64,000 bases of DNA from Acetobacter sp. (GTDB taxonomy: Bacteria; Pseudomonadota; Alphaproteobacteria; RF32; CAG-239), in assembly GCA_023665325.1 (NCBI GenBank), contig JAMPED010000002.1, positions 124,001 through 188,000 on the forward strand, written 5' to 3'. A program made the translations under genes and the position numbers. Of this stretch, positions 1 through 9,116 are shown one piece after another; within the stretch, counting starts at the first letter, position 1; every line of letters begins with the position of its first letter. The notes under the pieces were generated by a model that was given only the letters and a program-made list of their open reading frames with translations, had not been told where the DNA came from and made no database searches.

Positions 1-1223
1 CTATTCATTTCTTCTTGTGCTCTTAATGCTTCATTGCTTGCTACAACAGCATCTATAGCTGTCAACTGTGGTGTCAATACACCATTGTTAATATCCCAAG
101 TAAATGTCCAGCCTCTTTCTGGTTTCTTGAAACTACGTGCTTTAAGGACTTTTAAGACCATCTCATTTTCTTTTCTTTCAATAGCAAGTATAATCGTAGC
201 ATCTTGCCCTATGCGGTCTGAGCCAGATATATTAGCTGCATTTACTTCTTGTTCTGCGGCAGCACGATTTAACTGAGATACAGCTATAATCGGAATTCTT
301 AATTCTTGCTGCAAGGACTTTAACTGCATAGAAATACTTGCAAACTGCTGAAACATTTCGCTGCTCTGTCTACCATCTGGTATCATTAGCGATAACTGGT
401 CTATACACAAAACCGATAAATTGTTCTCTTTTACGAACTTGCGCATATCTGATGGCGTAGCATTATGACCTATATGGTGCGGTGTGATTACAAGTATTTT
501 TCCCTTGACCTTTTCCTCATACGCCTTTACCTGCTCGGAACTATCAGAAATCTTGCCTCTGGTTAAATCGAAATTGTTTACGTGAGTGAGCCAAGTATCT
601 ATACGAGCGCCAACTTCATATTCAGTCATCTCGCCCGAATAAATACCGACATTATGCCCCTCTTTCGCCATTTCAAGAGCAATGAAATGCAAGAAGAATG
701 ACTTACCTTGACCAAGACGAGCAGATAAAATCATAAACTCGTCGTCTGGACTTATGCCACCACTGGCTTCGTCAAACGGTATAATTCCTGTCTTTATGCG
801 TGCTCCTTGACGTAAGCTGAATTTCTCCCATCTTTCTTTCGTTTGTGCCGCTATATCTGCCGCTGCCACTGTTTTCTGTGGCTCTGTTAGCCGCATAAAT
901 TCTTCTCTTAGCGCCAAAATAGCAGATTTCGGGTCATTTGCGTAAGCCTCATTGAACTTACCAATATATTTAGTTGCTTCTTGAACAAACTTTACGTCGT
1001 TATATTCTTTGACATAATACGCCCAAGGAGCTGTTGCTATCGGTGGCTCACCCTCATCTAAACATTCTTGTGCAAATAATTCCAAAGTAGGCAAGCTAGC
1101 ATATGTAGTATAATAATCATAAACCCACTTTGCCGCTGGGTGTAAATTATGTATGTCACCTAAAACCGCCCAGTCGATATCGTCCGGACGGTCAGTTAGC
1201 AATGCAAGTAACTTGTACTTCAT
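1..1223 (-). CDS. DnaB-like replicative helicase (3' end cut by window)
   Basis: Hexameric DnaB-type helicases unwind DNA ahead of the replication fork. Reading from the ATG at 1223 gives 407 codons that run off the left edge. Visible motifs are a Walker A loop ARLGQGKS (about residues 168-175), Walker B LCIDQL with Asp near 275, and IIAVSQLNR near 315, which matches the conserved ALSQLNR element of DnaB. The N-terminal part is a short helical region rather than a full DnaB N-domain plus linker, as in many phage helicases. The ATG overlaps the stop of the preceding gene (ATGA), so translation is probably coupled. The C-terminus is missing, so a fused domain cannot be excluded. Confidence 0.93.
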   Translation of the reverse strand, partial: MKYKLLALLTDRPDDIDWAVLGDIHNLHPAAKWVYDYYTTYASLPTLELFAQECLDEGEPPIATAPWAYYVKEYNDVKFVQEATKYIGKFNEAYANDPKSAILALREEFMRLTEPQKTVAAADIAAQTKERWEKFSLRQGARIKTGIIPFDEASGGISPDDEFMILSARLGQGKSFFLHFIALEMAKEGHNVGIYSGEMTEYEVGARIDTWLTHVNNFDLTRGKISDSSEQVKAYEEKVKGKILVITPHHIGHNATPSDMRKFVKENNLSVLCIDQLSLMIPDGRQSSEMFQQFASISMQLKSLQQELRIPIIAVSQLNRAAAEQEVNAANISGSDRIGQDATIILAIERKENEMVLKVLKARSFKKPERGWTFTWDINNGVLTPQLTAIDAVVASNEALRAQEEMN

Positions 1224-1765
1224 TTCTTATCGTCTCCTGTCGTATCCTCACTTAAATGTACATCTTCTTGTGGTATATCTACGACAGTAGCTTGTGTATC
1301 TTTTGTGGCTTGTGTATCTTGTACTTGCGGTGGCAAATATTGCTTTAATAAAGCGTCTTGTGCTTGTTTTCTTGCAAGAAGTTGAGCTTGTTTTTCTTCG
1401 TCAGATAACTGTTCTCCTTGCTGTGGTGGAGCTCCTCCCTGTAAATATACATTATTCTGTGTAAATAACGGTCCTCCTGGCAATGCTAACTTAGCTTCTT
1501 CGAGCTCTAACCGCTTAGCTTGAATATCAAGAGCCCTATCTTGCCGTTCCATACTCTCTTGCTGTATGTATAAGTTAATAGCTACTTCTGCGGCCCGCAT
1601 TCTCCTTCCGGCATTTGCTGGAGTATCATCATCAAGACACTCTTCGAGAACCTCTGCTGACTTATCTAAAAGTGAGCCAATGGTGACAGCTCTTTGCTTC
1701 TTCGCTAGCAGCTTTGCTTTCTCAAGTTCTACTTCTACTTGGTCTTTTGGTACTAAATCTGACAT
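1220..1765 (-). CDS. Hypothetical helical protein upstream of the helicase
   Basis: 181 residues, family not recognised. The first 60 residues are helical and charged, followed by a coiled-coil-like stretch rich in Glu, Lys, Leu and Ala (residues 75-110), a Gly/Pro/Gln linker, and an acidic Asp/Glu-rich tail with a small repeat of the form DTQAT. The start overlaps the stop of the upstream gene and the stop overlaps the helicase start, so it belongs to the same translation-coupled unit. Position next to a DnaB helicase would fit a helicase loader or replication accessory protein, and its size would also fit a terminase small subunit. Neither is supported by a motif. Confidence 0.75.
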   Translation of the reverse strand: MSDLVPKDQVEVELEKAKLLAKKQRAVTIGSLLDKSAEVLEECLDDDTPANAGRRMRAAEVAINLYIQQESMERQDRALDIQAKRLELEEAKLALPGGPLFTQNNVYLQGGAPPQQGEQLSDEEKQAQLLARKQAQDALLKQYLPPQVQDTQATKDTQATVVDIPQEDVHLSEDTTGDDKK

Positions 1766-2208
1766 TACCAGCCCTCTTTATCTCTTTTCTTCATTTCTTC
1801 TTCCATTATTTGCCGCTCTAATGCCTCTTTCCTTGCTTGCTCTTGGTCCTTCTTCATTTGCTCTTCTTCTTTTTTGCGCTTAGCTGCTTCTACTTCTGGT
1901 TCAGCTAATTCAGCAAGAGCTAGCCGTAAAAGCTCAAGGAAGCGAGACTCCTCTGTCTTAAGTATAACGGCAGTGGGGTCACCTTGTAGCATAGCATATA
2001 GCGACTTACTCGGAATAAACTCATACTTACCGTTATTATGCTGAAATACAGTCCCCTCTAATAAATGAAAAGACCGTTTTCCTGTTTTCTTATTTTCTGC
2101 AATTTCTTGTTTAATTGCCCTTCCTATTGCTTGTACTAGTCTATCAAGTGCACGCTTGTCTTCTGGCTTCAAAAACCCCAAGACCTTCTCCATAAATTGA
2201 TTTGCCAT
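1765..2208 (-). CDS. Hypothetical protein with highly charged C-terminal helix
   Basis: 147 residues, not recognised. Residues 1-110 look like a small folded domain. Residues 110-147 form one long alternating Lys/Glu helix ending in Gly-Trp. A good ribosome site (AAGGAG) lies 5-6 bases before the ATG. It is the third gene of the short unit that ends with the helicase. No catalytic or metal-binding signature is visible. Confidence 0.75.
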   Translation of the reverse strand: MANQFMEKVLGFLKPEDKRALDRLVQAIGRAIKQEIAENKKTGKRSFHLLEGTVFQHNNGKYEFIPSKSLYAMLQGDPTAVILKTEESRFLELLRLALAELAEPEVEAAKRKKEEEQMKKDQEQARKEALERQIMEEEMKKRDKEGW

Positions 2209-2217
2209 CTTTGCTCC

Positions 2218-2421
2218 TTATAGCTTATTTAGCTTAATAGCCGACAATAGATTTACGACATCAGATACTTTTTGTACCTTAATATCTTCTCTGAACTTTA
2301 TGGGAAGCGCCGAAACTTTCTTAATTGACTGTATTATGTAATAATCTGGCCCCTTGAAATCCTTAATCGTCGATATTAGCTGCTCGTAAGAGCTCAGTAT
2401 ATCGTTTCTTTGTGAGTCCAT
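2218..2421 (-). CDS. Small hypothetical protein (67 aa)
   Basis: 67 residues, helical, no recognised family. It starts inside the 3' end of the preceding gene (59-base overlap in a different frame) and stops just before the next ribosome binding site. Start and stop fit the tight packing of the unit, which is the main reason to believe it is real. Confidence 0.6.
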   Translation of the reverse strand: MDSQRNDILSSYEQLISTIKDFKGPDYYIIQSIKKVSALPIKFREDIKVQKVSDVVNLLSAIKLNKL

Positions 2422-2674
2422 TCAGCACCTCCTTCGGAGCATTATCAAATCCTCCGTACTTCTGAACAATAGCAAAAGTAACACACTCAAGAAGCTCTTG
2501 CTGTGTCGGAAAAGTTACAGTAGTTCCTGCAAAAACATCCAGAAACTTTGTTACAGTCTGTGGGTCAAGAACATAAAGTAACATCGTATACGGAAAGTCC
2601 TTCCGTAACTTTGTTAAAGTTCCAAGAACATCTAGCAATAGCTCTTTGTTTACTGGTGGTTCTAATTTATCCAT
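2363..2674 (-). CDS. Hypothetical small protein, possible regulatory fold
   Basis: 103 residues. The middle (about residues 40-75) carries a pattern of the kind KFLDVFAGTTVTFPTQQEL followed by a helix and IVQKYGG. This loosely resembles compact DNA-binding proteins of the Mor type (a strand-containing dimer part before a helix-turn-helix), but I would not assign it. The ATG overlaps the end of the 222-residue gene upstream, so the two are probably made together. If that neighbour is a sigma-like factor, a regulatory partner would make sense, but this is speculation. Confidence 0.7.
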   Translation of the reverse strand: MDKLEPPVNKELLLDVLGTLTKLRKDFPYTMLLYVLDPQTVTKFLDVFAGTTVTFPTQQELLECVTFAIVQKYGGFDNAPKEVLNGLTKKRYTELLRAANIDD

Positions 2675-3330
2675 TGCTCTACTAACCTCGTAAATATTGC
2701 TTTACCTATTTTTACAAAGTTTGCTCTCTTGAAAGACAAAAGCATCCCTCGCGTTCTTATATAGTACAAGATGTCTACCATATAGGGTTGTAACTCTTCT
2801 GGCATTTGTTCTACAATCGAATGCAGTGCTTCTCTGTTAGTCAATGCTTGCATAGACATCGTTAAAAGCGGGTCCTTCGAGATAGTATCTGGTACATCTC
2901 GTTCTGAACCCGCGTCATCCTCGTCGTCATCATACAACTTTGGCAACGGTAAGAAGTCATAATCATAAACTTCTTTGTTATATGACATCAACGAAAATCT
3001 TATTGTTCCTAACACGTATGGTATCCAATTTTGTATCATTTGCATAGGGCGTCTAGCATCTTTTGCACCGAATTGCTTTCTCCAGCGTTCTACATAGCCC
3101 ATTGTTGCGTAATAAAGGAAATCATTTGAGTCTCCACGAACTTTTGAAATCAATTTACGCTGGTTTGCACAAATAAGACAGATACGAAACATAGGTGCAA
3201 ATACTTCTGAAGTATCTGCTGCCGCCACTATCTCATTATTCAATGCAAGAAGTGAATGCTTACCTTGCGCTGCTTTTCCTTGTGTTTTTTGGACTTTGTA
3301 GCCCTCTGTAAAAGATGCTCGTGTCGCCAT
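2662..3330 (-). CDS. Possible phage sigma-like transcription factor
   Basis: 222 residues, first gene after the terminator that closes the tail operon. Residues 60-110 read like a sigma region 2 or T4 gp55-type segment: FLYYATMGYVERWRKQF, then ARRP, a Trp-containing helix (QNWIPYVLGTIRF) and SYNKE. The C-terminal part is two further helices with basic residues. Phage late sigma factors are short and diverged, so this is a resemblance and not an identification. An acidic loop (DDDEDDAGSE) separates the halves. The AGGAG lies about 16 bases before the ATG, unusually far. Alternative: an unrelated helical structural or replication protein. Confidence 0.45.
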   Translation of the reverse strand: MATRASFTEGYKVQKTQGKAAQGKHSLLALNNEIVAAADTSEVFAPMFRICLICANQRKLISKVRGDSNDFLYYATMGYVERWRKQFGAKDARRPMQMIQNWIPYVLGTIRFSLMSYNKEVYDYDFLPLPKLYDDDEDDAGSERDVPDTISKDPLLTMSMQALTNREALHSIVEQMPEELQPYMVDILYYIRTRGMLLSFKRANFVKIGKAIFTRLVEQWIN

Positions 3331-3413
3331 TTCGTAGTGCTATTAGCTCCTATACGTTATTCTCCTTACGCTTATAGTACATCAAGTTTCGCTAATTACA
3401 AGAAAAATTTTTA
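3331..3413 (-). promoter_or_regulatory. Leader of the left transcription unit, possible sigma70-type promoter
   Basis: The space between the tail-operon terminator and the ATG at 3330 must hold the start of a new unit. On the minus strand it contains TTGTAA and, about 19 bases on, TATAAG within TGTACTATAAG, a mediocre -35/-10 pair. Two purine-rich ribosome-site-like stretches follow (AAGGAGAATAA and TAGGAGCT). The repeated motif found upstream of the late genes is absent here. Confidence 0.35.
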
Positions 3414-3447
3414 CAAAAAAATTGCCCAATGAACTCAATCACTAGGC
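3414..3447 (-). terminator. Rho-independent terminator of the tail operon
   Basis: On the minus strand GCCTAGTGA and TCATTGGGC form a 9-bp stem (two wobble pairs) with loop TTGAGT, followed by AATTTTTTTG. It lies about 30 bases after the stop of the gene ending at 3479. Confidence 0.8.
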
Positions 3448-3478
3448 AAACCGCTATTTTATGGCAAATAATTCTAAA

Positions 3479-4441
3479 TTATGCTGCTTCTTTCTTTGTT
3501 TCTTCTGATTTTATATGACTCTCAAACTCTTCAAGTGGCCTTACAACAATTATCGTATTTACTGGAACAAGCCGTTTTATCAATAATTCCAGTATCTCTG
3601 TACTTAGGGACTCAAACGGTAAATATACTTCAATTGTTGACACTTGCTTTACTATCGGCAATGTTGTATTAAACTCGTCTGCTGGTTTATGTGAGCCTAC
3701 GGCTGTAACTGTGCCATCTTTAATCGTCTTCGTAAACTTATACATAGTACTCATTTGCAAAGCATTGCCTTCTGAGTCCGCTAAAATTGCTCTGGTCCTA
3801 TTGCCGTCTTCGTCCGAAATAGAAACAGTGACATAATCACCTGACCTCTCTTCCGTTGCCATCTTTGATTTGTTAATCTCTGTAATAAGAGCATTTACTT
3901 CTTGTGGCTTATAGCTAGCAACAGTAGCTCTCTGCCAAAGCTCATAATAGAACTGCGTCGTGCTTGTTTCTGACTTTGTTACAGAAGTTCCATCAATTAA
4001 ATTATGCACTTCCTTTGTCTCGGTTGTTGTCTCTATCCTTGATTCCTTAATTAAAGAATCTCTAAAGACAAAAGGCTCCTTTGAGTATGCTTTATCAGCG
4101 TAATACGTGTCTGTAATAATTCTGAGTTCAGCAACGTTCTGCTGTGCGTCGAGTCCTGCTGCAAACTGAGCAAGAGCCGCAATAACATTTTGAGAACCCT
4201 TCTGCTTTACAAGCATTCTGTATTCAGCAAGAAGTTCGCGCGTGGCTTTCTCGGTTAAGCCGAAATTTGAGCTTAAATGTGGAACATCTTCTTGAAAACA
4301 CTTTGTCGGCAAATGTGCATTACCTATTCTCAATATATCCAGTTCTCTTGCTGTATATACTAAATCTAGTACTGCAGTAAATATCGAGAAATCGAATGAT
4401 TGCGAATATATTTCTGGGACTAGCTTTTTTGACTGAACCAT
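3479..4441 (-). CDS. Baseplate wedge protein, tail protein I-like
   Basis: 320 residues, last gene of the baseplate cassette. The N-terminal 90 residues resemble gpI-type baseplate proteins, which in many myophages follow the J-like wedge: a helix with ARELDILRIGNAHLPTKCF matches the usual 'leucine-aspartate then AHLP' pattern in that family. The middle has a Thr/Glu-rich beta region, and the end is an acidic-basic tail (SEETKKEAA). It follows the gp6-like gene with a 4-base gap and is followed by a strong terminator, which fits the gpW-J-I order. The exact family is uncertain. Confidence 0.6.
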   Translation of the reverse strand: MVQSKKLVPEIYSQSFDFSIFTAVLDLVYTARELDILRIGNAHLPTKCFQEDVPHLSSNFGLTEKATRELLAEYRMLVKQKGSQNVIAALAQFAAGLDAQQNVAELRIITDTYYADKAYSKEPFVFRDSLIKESRIETTTETKEVHNLIDGTSVTKSETSTTQFYYELWQRATVASYKPQEVNALITEINKSKMATEERSGDYVTVSISDEDGNRTRAILADSEGNALQMSTMYKFTKTIKDGTVTAVGSHKPADEFNTTLPIVKQVSTIEVYLPFESLSTEILELLIKRLVPVNTIIVVRPLEEFESHIKSEETKKEAA

Positions 4442-4445
4442 TCTC

Positions 4446-7400
4446 TTATCTCTCCTTTACTACTTTTATTTTCTTTAAGTGTAAGTCTAAATAAGGGAAT
4501 GCGCGCTCATTAAGCGGGTGACCATCAATCAACACAGAAGCCGCAGAAAGCGGGTCAGCATATTTCTCTGATGGCAAGGCCAGAACATTAAATCTATTCT
4601 CTATGTCTAACTCTGATATTCTTTTTAATAGCTTTCTAGAAAAAGAATTACCGTCCCTGTAATCAGCTTCTGTAAAGGCGTTATTTACTGGCAGTAGCTC
4701 TGTAGCAAAAGCATCTAATATGGACAAGCTCTTAATATGCATAGTTTTGCTTCTTATGCCGTCTGTGTCCTTATCTTCGCTTGGAATAATAATTCCACTA
4801 ATCTCTATGGGTATTTGCTGAGAAACCGAAGAAGAACCTTCTGCGGGCTGTTGTGTGCGTACAGCCACGAGAATCTTCCCACAATAATCTTTGTATTTTT
4901 CTTTGAGTGTGTGCAGCACAACAACCCGTTCTTCTTTTTTCTTTGTAGAAAGTTTAGATGCAGCAACACCCGAAAGAAAATCATCTAGACTACAAACAAA
5001 GGCACTAGCATCATCGCTACCACCAAACGTAATAGAAGCATCCAAATCAGAAAGTTCTGAAGTATCTACAAACAATAAAGAGACCCAAGCTCCGTCAAAA
5101 AATGTTACTGACGGTGACAACCAGTCATAATCGCCACCCTCTAACGCAGTAGCAAAAGATAAAGGTAAATCTATATCATAAACCCCTACAGCCGTTTCTA
5201 ATTGGTCAGAGTTAATAGTAATTTGAGTTGTAACAAATCTTGCAGCACCAGAAGAAAGTAAATACTGGTTATTATTTTCTGCGGTCCCAGTAAATATCCC
5301 TGAAAATGGTGCCGTCGAAATTATAGCTGCCTTATTCTTTGTTACATTAGCATTACCTGAGGCAGAAATAGTAGCACACGCCGAATACGTACCATCTGAC
5401 TGCTGTGTGCTCAATACAAGGGAACAAGGAGCATAAACATAACCAACACCATTACTATCTGAATCAATCGAGAAAACCACCCTAACCTGATAAGACGTGT
5501 CCGCCAACTTCAAAATCAATTCCTTAGCATCTGGTTCACGCAAAACCGACAAATCAACAGCACCATCCGCCATCGGTAAATCGGCTAGCCAGAGTGGCTC
5601 CGGTATCTGTTGCCATTCATTAGTAACTGTGCCAGAATACTCATCTGGGTTCCTGTTAGCCAAGTAATACAAAAGAGTGTAGTTGTGCCCCGCTGCCAAA
5701 AACGAAGTTAATTCGTAGGCCCTGGCTATAATTTCTACTGGTATTTGCTCAAACTCCTCAACAGTAATGTCTGCAAAATCTTTATATGGCGTATTTTTTA
5801 GCTCACAAGAGCTGCCCTTAGCTACAGAAAGAACTGTCCCTGGCCCGAGCGTTATATATTCCGTAACTCCTTTATCCGCATATACAAATACTTCACCTTC
5901 TTCAAGCATATATGGCTTATCGTGTGTTATGGTTAAATTCTTTTTACTTGAACGAAGAGACAAAACATACACAAAGTCGGTACTTGCAGTAGAAACATCT
6001 GAACCAAGAACAGATAATTGAGCAGTCGAATTGAGCTGCACGGGTAAAGTAGTCGTCTTTAAGTCCATCCCTGATATAGAAACAACATCGCCCTTCGTCA
6101 AAGTGACCTTACCTTCTCCAGCAGAATTAGTTATCACAATTCGCTGATTCTCTTTCAGCATATATTCAGTGTCTCTCGGTACAATTACCTCATCATATGT
6201 AACACCATCTATAATCGACCCTGGAGCTAAAGAAGTCGTAGCCACCAGCAAAGACCCTTTTTCTATCTCTATATCTTTCGTCAATGTAAGGGTCTTTGAA
6301 AACTTATATTTTCCGTCCTCCACAGAAATACCATCACCATCAATCTTAATGTTCCCAGAAAGAACTAAACTTGTCTTTCCGCCACAAACAGTTCCAGACT
6401 TTAACAACGATGTCTTAGTAATAGTCACATCGTCCTCTAATCGCATAGTATCAAAAGTAACATTCATCCCGTACGAATAAACGTCTGTTGCAACATACAA
6501 TGGCTTCCTAAATTGCAATAACTCGTTTGCACTACGTAAATATAAAAACGTATTTACCTCTGCATTTGGTCCTAAAACCCCATTAACTCCATTTTCGGCG
6601 TGGTTAAATACAACAGAAGAAACGACTGGCGAAATCAACTTACCTTCAGCAACAGGCTCAGCATCCTTAGCATTCCAAGGTATTGCCTGTACCGGCTCCA
6701 TAGAATCATCTTGTGCTGAAAGTAAAGCATACGCGCTCATTTGCTTTGTTCTTGTGTTTTGCCTGTTCTTAAACTTGAACAATGGAACATCTCCCTGCAA
6801 CACAGCCCTAGCAAGAGAATCGATAGCAAGGTCGGTTGGCGCAGTATCAACCGTACTCTTTGTAAATGCTTCAACAGTTTCTCCTTCTATGTTCTTGTGC
6901 GAAGTACAAATCTTATACTGGAACTCTGGAATAGTCACAGATACAATTGCTGGTGACAATGCTTTAATATCATCATAAATAGTCTGGAAATCGAGTGGCT
7001 TACCTGCTGTGAGATTATCTGCCTTATACGTAGAATAGAAATAATTCTTTACTTTTTCACGAATTTGCGCGTCAAGCTGCGTCGTGTAGTTTTGTACTCG
7101 AATAGTAATCTCTGGCGTTGTTACTGCAAGCAATCTCTTTGTATCAATGTCAATCTTTATATCGACATCGGCAGCCACATTATCCTGTAACTGCTGCTCA
7201 ATGTCTGCTTCAATAAGCTCTTTTTCTTCTGCATCTGTGATTTGCTGAAAAGACGTCGAGTAATCATCACTTGCTCTCATAGCAATAACATCAATCTGAT
7301 TCGACGGCTCCGTTATGTCTGGCTCAAATAGCGTATACTCTGTTCCTTTACAGATAGTTCTTACTTTTGTCTTTCTATCATTCGCAGTAGTTACTACGAC

Positions 7401-8480
7401 ATTCGAGAAATAACGATTATCTGCTACTGGGAACTTCTCGCTCGTCAACGATACAAGTAAGTATCTTATGGCATTCTCAAAATCGTTAGCCGTAATTATC
7501 GTATTACATATATCTTTCGTTGCATAATAGTTCTCAGTGGCAAGACTGATACTCTCTGCGTCTTGTCCGCTATAAATATCCTTCGTTTGCTGTATAGCGA
7601 AATAGCGCTTGAATTCGGAGTCTTCAAATTGCGAAAGCATTCCCTTTGAAATGTTACTTGCTGCCCCTTCCGTATACGTTGCCCAAACTTCTAACTTTCT
7701 GGTTCCGATAAGTTCTTCAAAGTTACTGGGGAACTGAACATATACTTCGCTATTATCAGAAGTATGCACTTCATACCAGTTGCCTTTCGGCTTCAAAATA
7801 GCAAAGTCCAAATACGTCCAGTCATCTACTAGTTCTTTGTCTTCGCCGTCCCCTTGCCGTGTAAATACAAACACACCGTTCTGAGCCAGATTGCTTTTAC
7901 CAAGATACAATCTTCCTTGCTCATCTACATCTTTCAGCGTAAAGTAATCAAAGCCTTCTTTTGTAATCTGGAACGGCTCTCCTGCTTGTACTGGTACACG
8001 AAAACGAAGCCCCGGCTTCAATCTGGAACCGACGTCATCTATTACAGTAGTCCGCAACGTATAGAACTCTTTCGTAGTGAAATACTTCAATGTCTTTGTT
8101 GCATCTGTAATTACCGTAAACCTCGGCATTATCACACCGAGTTGAGCATCCGACAAGTCTGTCCAATTCAAATAGTTGTCAGGCAGTAACTCTATATAGC
8201 CAGTTGCCGCTCGGGCATTCTTCATTAAATAGCCAAGCTCTTTCAGCAACTCATATGCAGACTCTCTATCCGACACTCCGTCAAGATAACCCTGATTACG
8301 AGCCATATCAAAGCGATAGCCACACTTGTCTTCAAGCAATGCTATCAGCTTCAATATCAAGACCCCTGGGTCAGCTTCCGTCGAGTTCCTCGGCTTCCAT
8401 TTTGTTGTACTACTCTCTACGAAAGTCAACAAATCTTCGTAAATACTAGCGAAATCCTTCTGTACGTAATTTTCAGCCAT
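4446..8480 (-). CDS. Baseplate wedge protein, gp6/J-like
   Basis: 1344 residues. The first 120 residues are typical of the J-like/T4 gp6 wedge: an acidic start, EADPGVLILKLIALLEDKCGYRFDMARNQGYLDGV, then a helix ending ELGY and a beta strand. These proteins join the baseplate hub to the periphery and clamp the iris-like ring that opens on contraction. The rest is a long beta-rich extension that probably carries peripheral domains. It is much longer than T4 gp6 (about 660 residues). Its ATG overlaps the stop of the gp25-like gene, the usual order in contractile systems. Confidence 0.85.
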   Translation of the reverse strand: MAENYVQKDFASIYEDLLTFVESSTTKWKPRNSTEADPGVLILKLIALLEDKCGYRFDMARNQGYLDGVSDRESAYELLKELGYLMKNARAATGYIELLPDNYLNWTDLSDAQLGVIMPRFTVITDATKTLKYFTTKEFYTLRTTVIDDVGSRLKPGLRFRVPVQAGEPFQITKEGFDYFTLKDVDEQGRLYLGKSNLAQNGVFVFTRQGDGEDKELVDDWTYLDFAILKPKGNWYEVHTSDNSEVYVQFPSNFEELIGTRKLEVWATYTEGAASNISKGMLSQFEDSEFKRYFAIQQTKDIYSGQDAESISLATENYYATKDICNTIITANDFENAIRYLLVSLTSEKFPVADNRYFSNVVVTTANDRKTKVRTICKGTEYTLFEPDITEPSNQIDVIAMRASDDYSTSFQQITDAEEKELIEADIEQQLQDNVAADVDIKIDIDTKRLLAVTTPEITIRVQNYTTQLDAQIREKVKNYFYSTYKADNLTAGKPLDFQTIYDDIKALSPAIVSVTIPEFQYKICTSHKNIEGETVEAFTKSTVDTAPTDLAIDSLARAVLQGDVPLFKFKNRQNTRTKQMSAYALLSAQDDSMEPVQAIPWNAKDAEPVAEGKLISPVVSSVVFNHAENGVNGVLGPNAEVNTFLYLRSANELLQFRKPLYVATDVYSYGMNVTFDTMRLEDDVTITKTSLLKSGTVCGGKTSLVLSGNIKIDGDGISVEDGKYKFSKTLTLTKDIEIEKGSLLVATTSLAPGSIIDGVTYDEVIVPRDTEYMLKENQRIVITNSAGEGKVTLTKGDVVSISGMDLKTTTLPVQLNSTAQLSVLGSDVSTASTDFVYVLSLRSSKKNLTITHDKPYMLEEGEVFVYADKGVTEYITLGPGTVLSVAKGSSCELKNTPYKDFADITVEEFEQIPVEIIARAYELTSFLAAGHNYTLLYYLANRNPDEYSGTVTNEWQQIPEPLWLADLPMADGAVDLSVLREPDAKELILKLADTSYQVRVVFSIDSDSNGVGYVYAPCSLVLSTQQSDGTYSACATISASGNANVTKNKAAIISTAPFSGIFTGTAENNNQYLLSSGAARFVTTQITINSDQLETAVGVYDIDLPLSFATALEGGDYDWLSPSVTFFDGAWVSLLFVDTSELSDLDASITFGGSDDASAFVCSLDDFLSGVAASKLSTKKKEERVVVLHTLKEKYKDYCGKILVAVRTQQPAEGSSSVSQQIPIEISGIIIPSEDKDTDGIRSKTMHIKSLSILDAFATELLPVNNAFTEADYRDGNSFSRKLLKRISELDIENRFNVLALPSEKYADPLSAASVLIDGHPLNERAFPYLDLHLKKIKVVKER

Positions 8481-8848
8481 TAGCTTAATTCTCCTTCAAC
8501 AAGTAATTGTAAAATAATCGGTTCATCGTTTTCTTCTATATACACTGGAATAATAACTTCATACTCTCCTGGTTTATTTTTTATAATTTTTACAGCATTT
8601 CGCTGAAACGTGATGCACGGACAAAACATCAGCACATCGTAAATAGCATCTACAAGCAAATCTCGTGTCAGCTGATTGTCTGGACGAAAGCGAAGCAGTG
8701 GCACATTGCTCCCGTAGCCCGGGTCATATCTCATCTCAAATAATTCAGAATTTATCAGCAATTTCATCTGCGTAATCAAAGCTTCTTTCCCTTCAATTAC
8801 ATTCACTGAATTTCCTTTGAACATTGCTGGAAAACTAAATCCGTTCAC
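8480..8848 (-). CDS. Baseplate wedge protein gp25-like (GPW/gp25 family)
   Basis: 122 residues, the normal size for the family. gp25-like proteins link the tail sheath to the wedge complex. It shows the typical order: NVIEGKEALITQMKLLINSELFEMRYDPGYGSNV, where family members carry a helix followed by 'R-x-P-x-[FY]-G', then a helix with LVDAIYDVL and paired strands. The start is a GTG at 8848, chosen because AAAGGAG lies 7-8 bases upstream. The candidate promoter motif sits only 19 bases before it. Confidence 0.88.
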   Translation of the reverse strand: MNGFSFPAMFKGNSVNVIEGKEALITQMKLLINSELFEMRYDPGYGSNVPLLRFRPDNQLTRDLLVDAIYDVLMFCPCITFQRNAVKIIKNKPGEYEVIIPVYIEENDEPIILQLLVEGELS

Positions 8849-8866
8849 TACTGCTTCTCCTTTACT

Positions 8867-8884
8867 ACAATCAGTATTGCAGTG
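8867..8884 (-). promoter_or_regulatory. Repeated late-promoter-like motif upstream of gp25-like gene
   Basis: Minus strand reads ACTGCAATACTGATTGTA, a match to the window-wide consensus GTTCAATAYTGACTGTAAC. It is directly followed by the ribosome binding site of the gene starting at 8848. Confidence 0.6.
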
Positions 8885-9116
8885 TATCTAAATTCGCTGC
8901 TGCTTCACGCACGCGCGTACGCGTGAGAGCAAAACTTGTTTTTCAGTGTTTTTCAGTGTTTTCTTGGTGTCTTTCGTGTGTTCTTGTTGTATTCTTGCTT
9001 ATTTTCATTCTATATCTCATACTTAAGCCTAATCTACATATACTATTACTTTACTATCTCTATTTACGTATATACACATATACGTGCGCAAATAATTCTG
9101 AATTATTCGCGGCTTC
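8885..9116 (-). other. Non-coding gap with three inverted repeats
   Basis: One of the longest spaces between genes in the window. Just after the stop of the gene ending at 9117 come two hairpins: 9089-9105 (AATAATTC/GAATTATT, one-base loop) and 9064-9083 (ACGTATAT/ATATACGT, loop of four). A GC-rich inverted repeat CACGCG-TACG-CGCGTG lies near 8912-8930. The minus strand between 8930 and 9000 is very purine-rich with short direct repeats of ACACTGAAAA. No U-tract follows the hairpins, so termination is plausible but not clear. I see no gene here. Confidence 0.5.
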
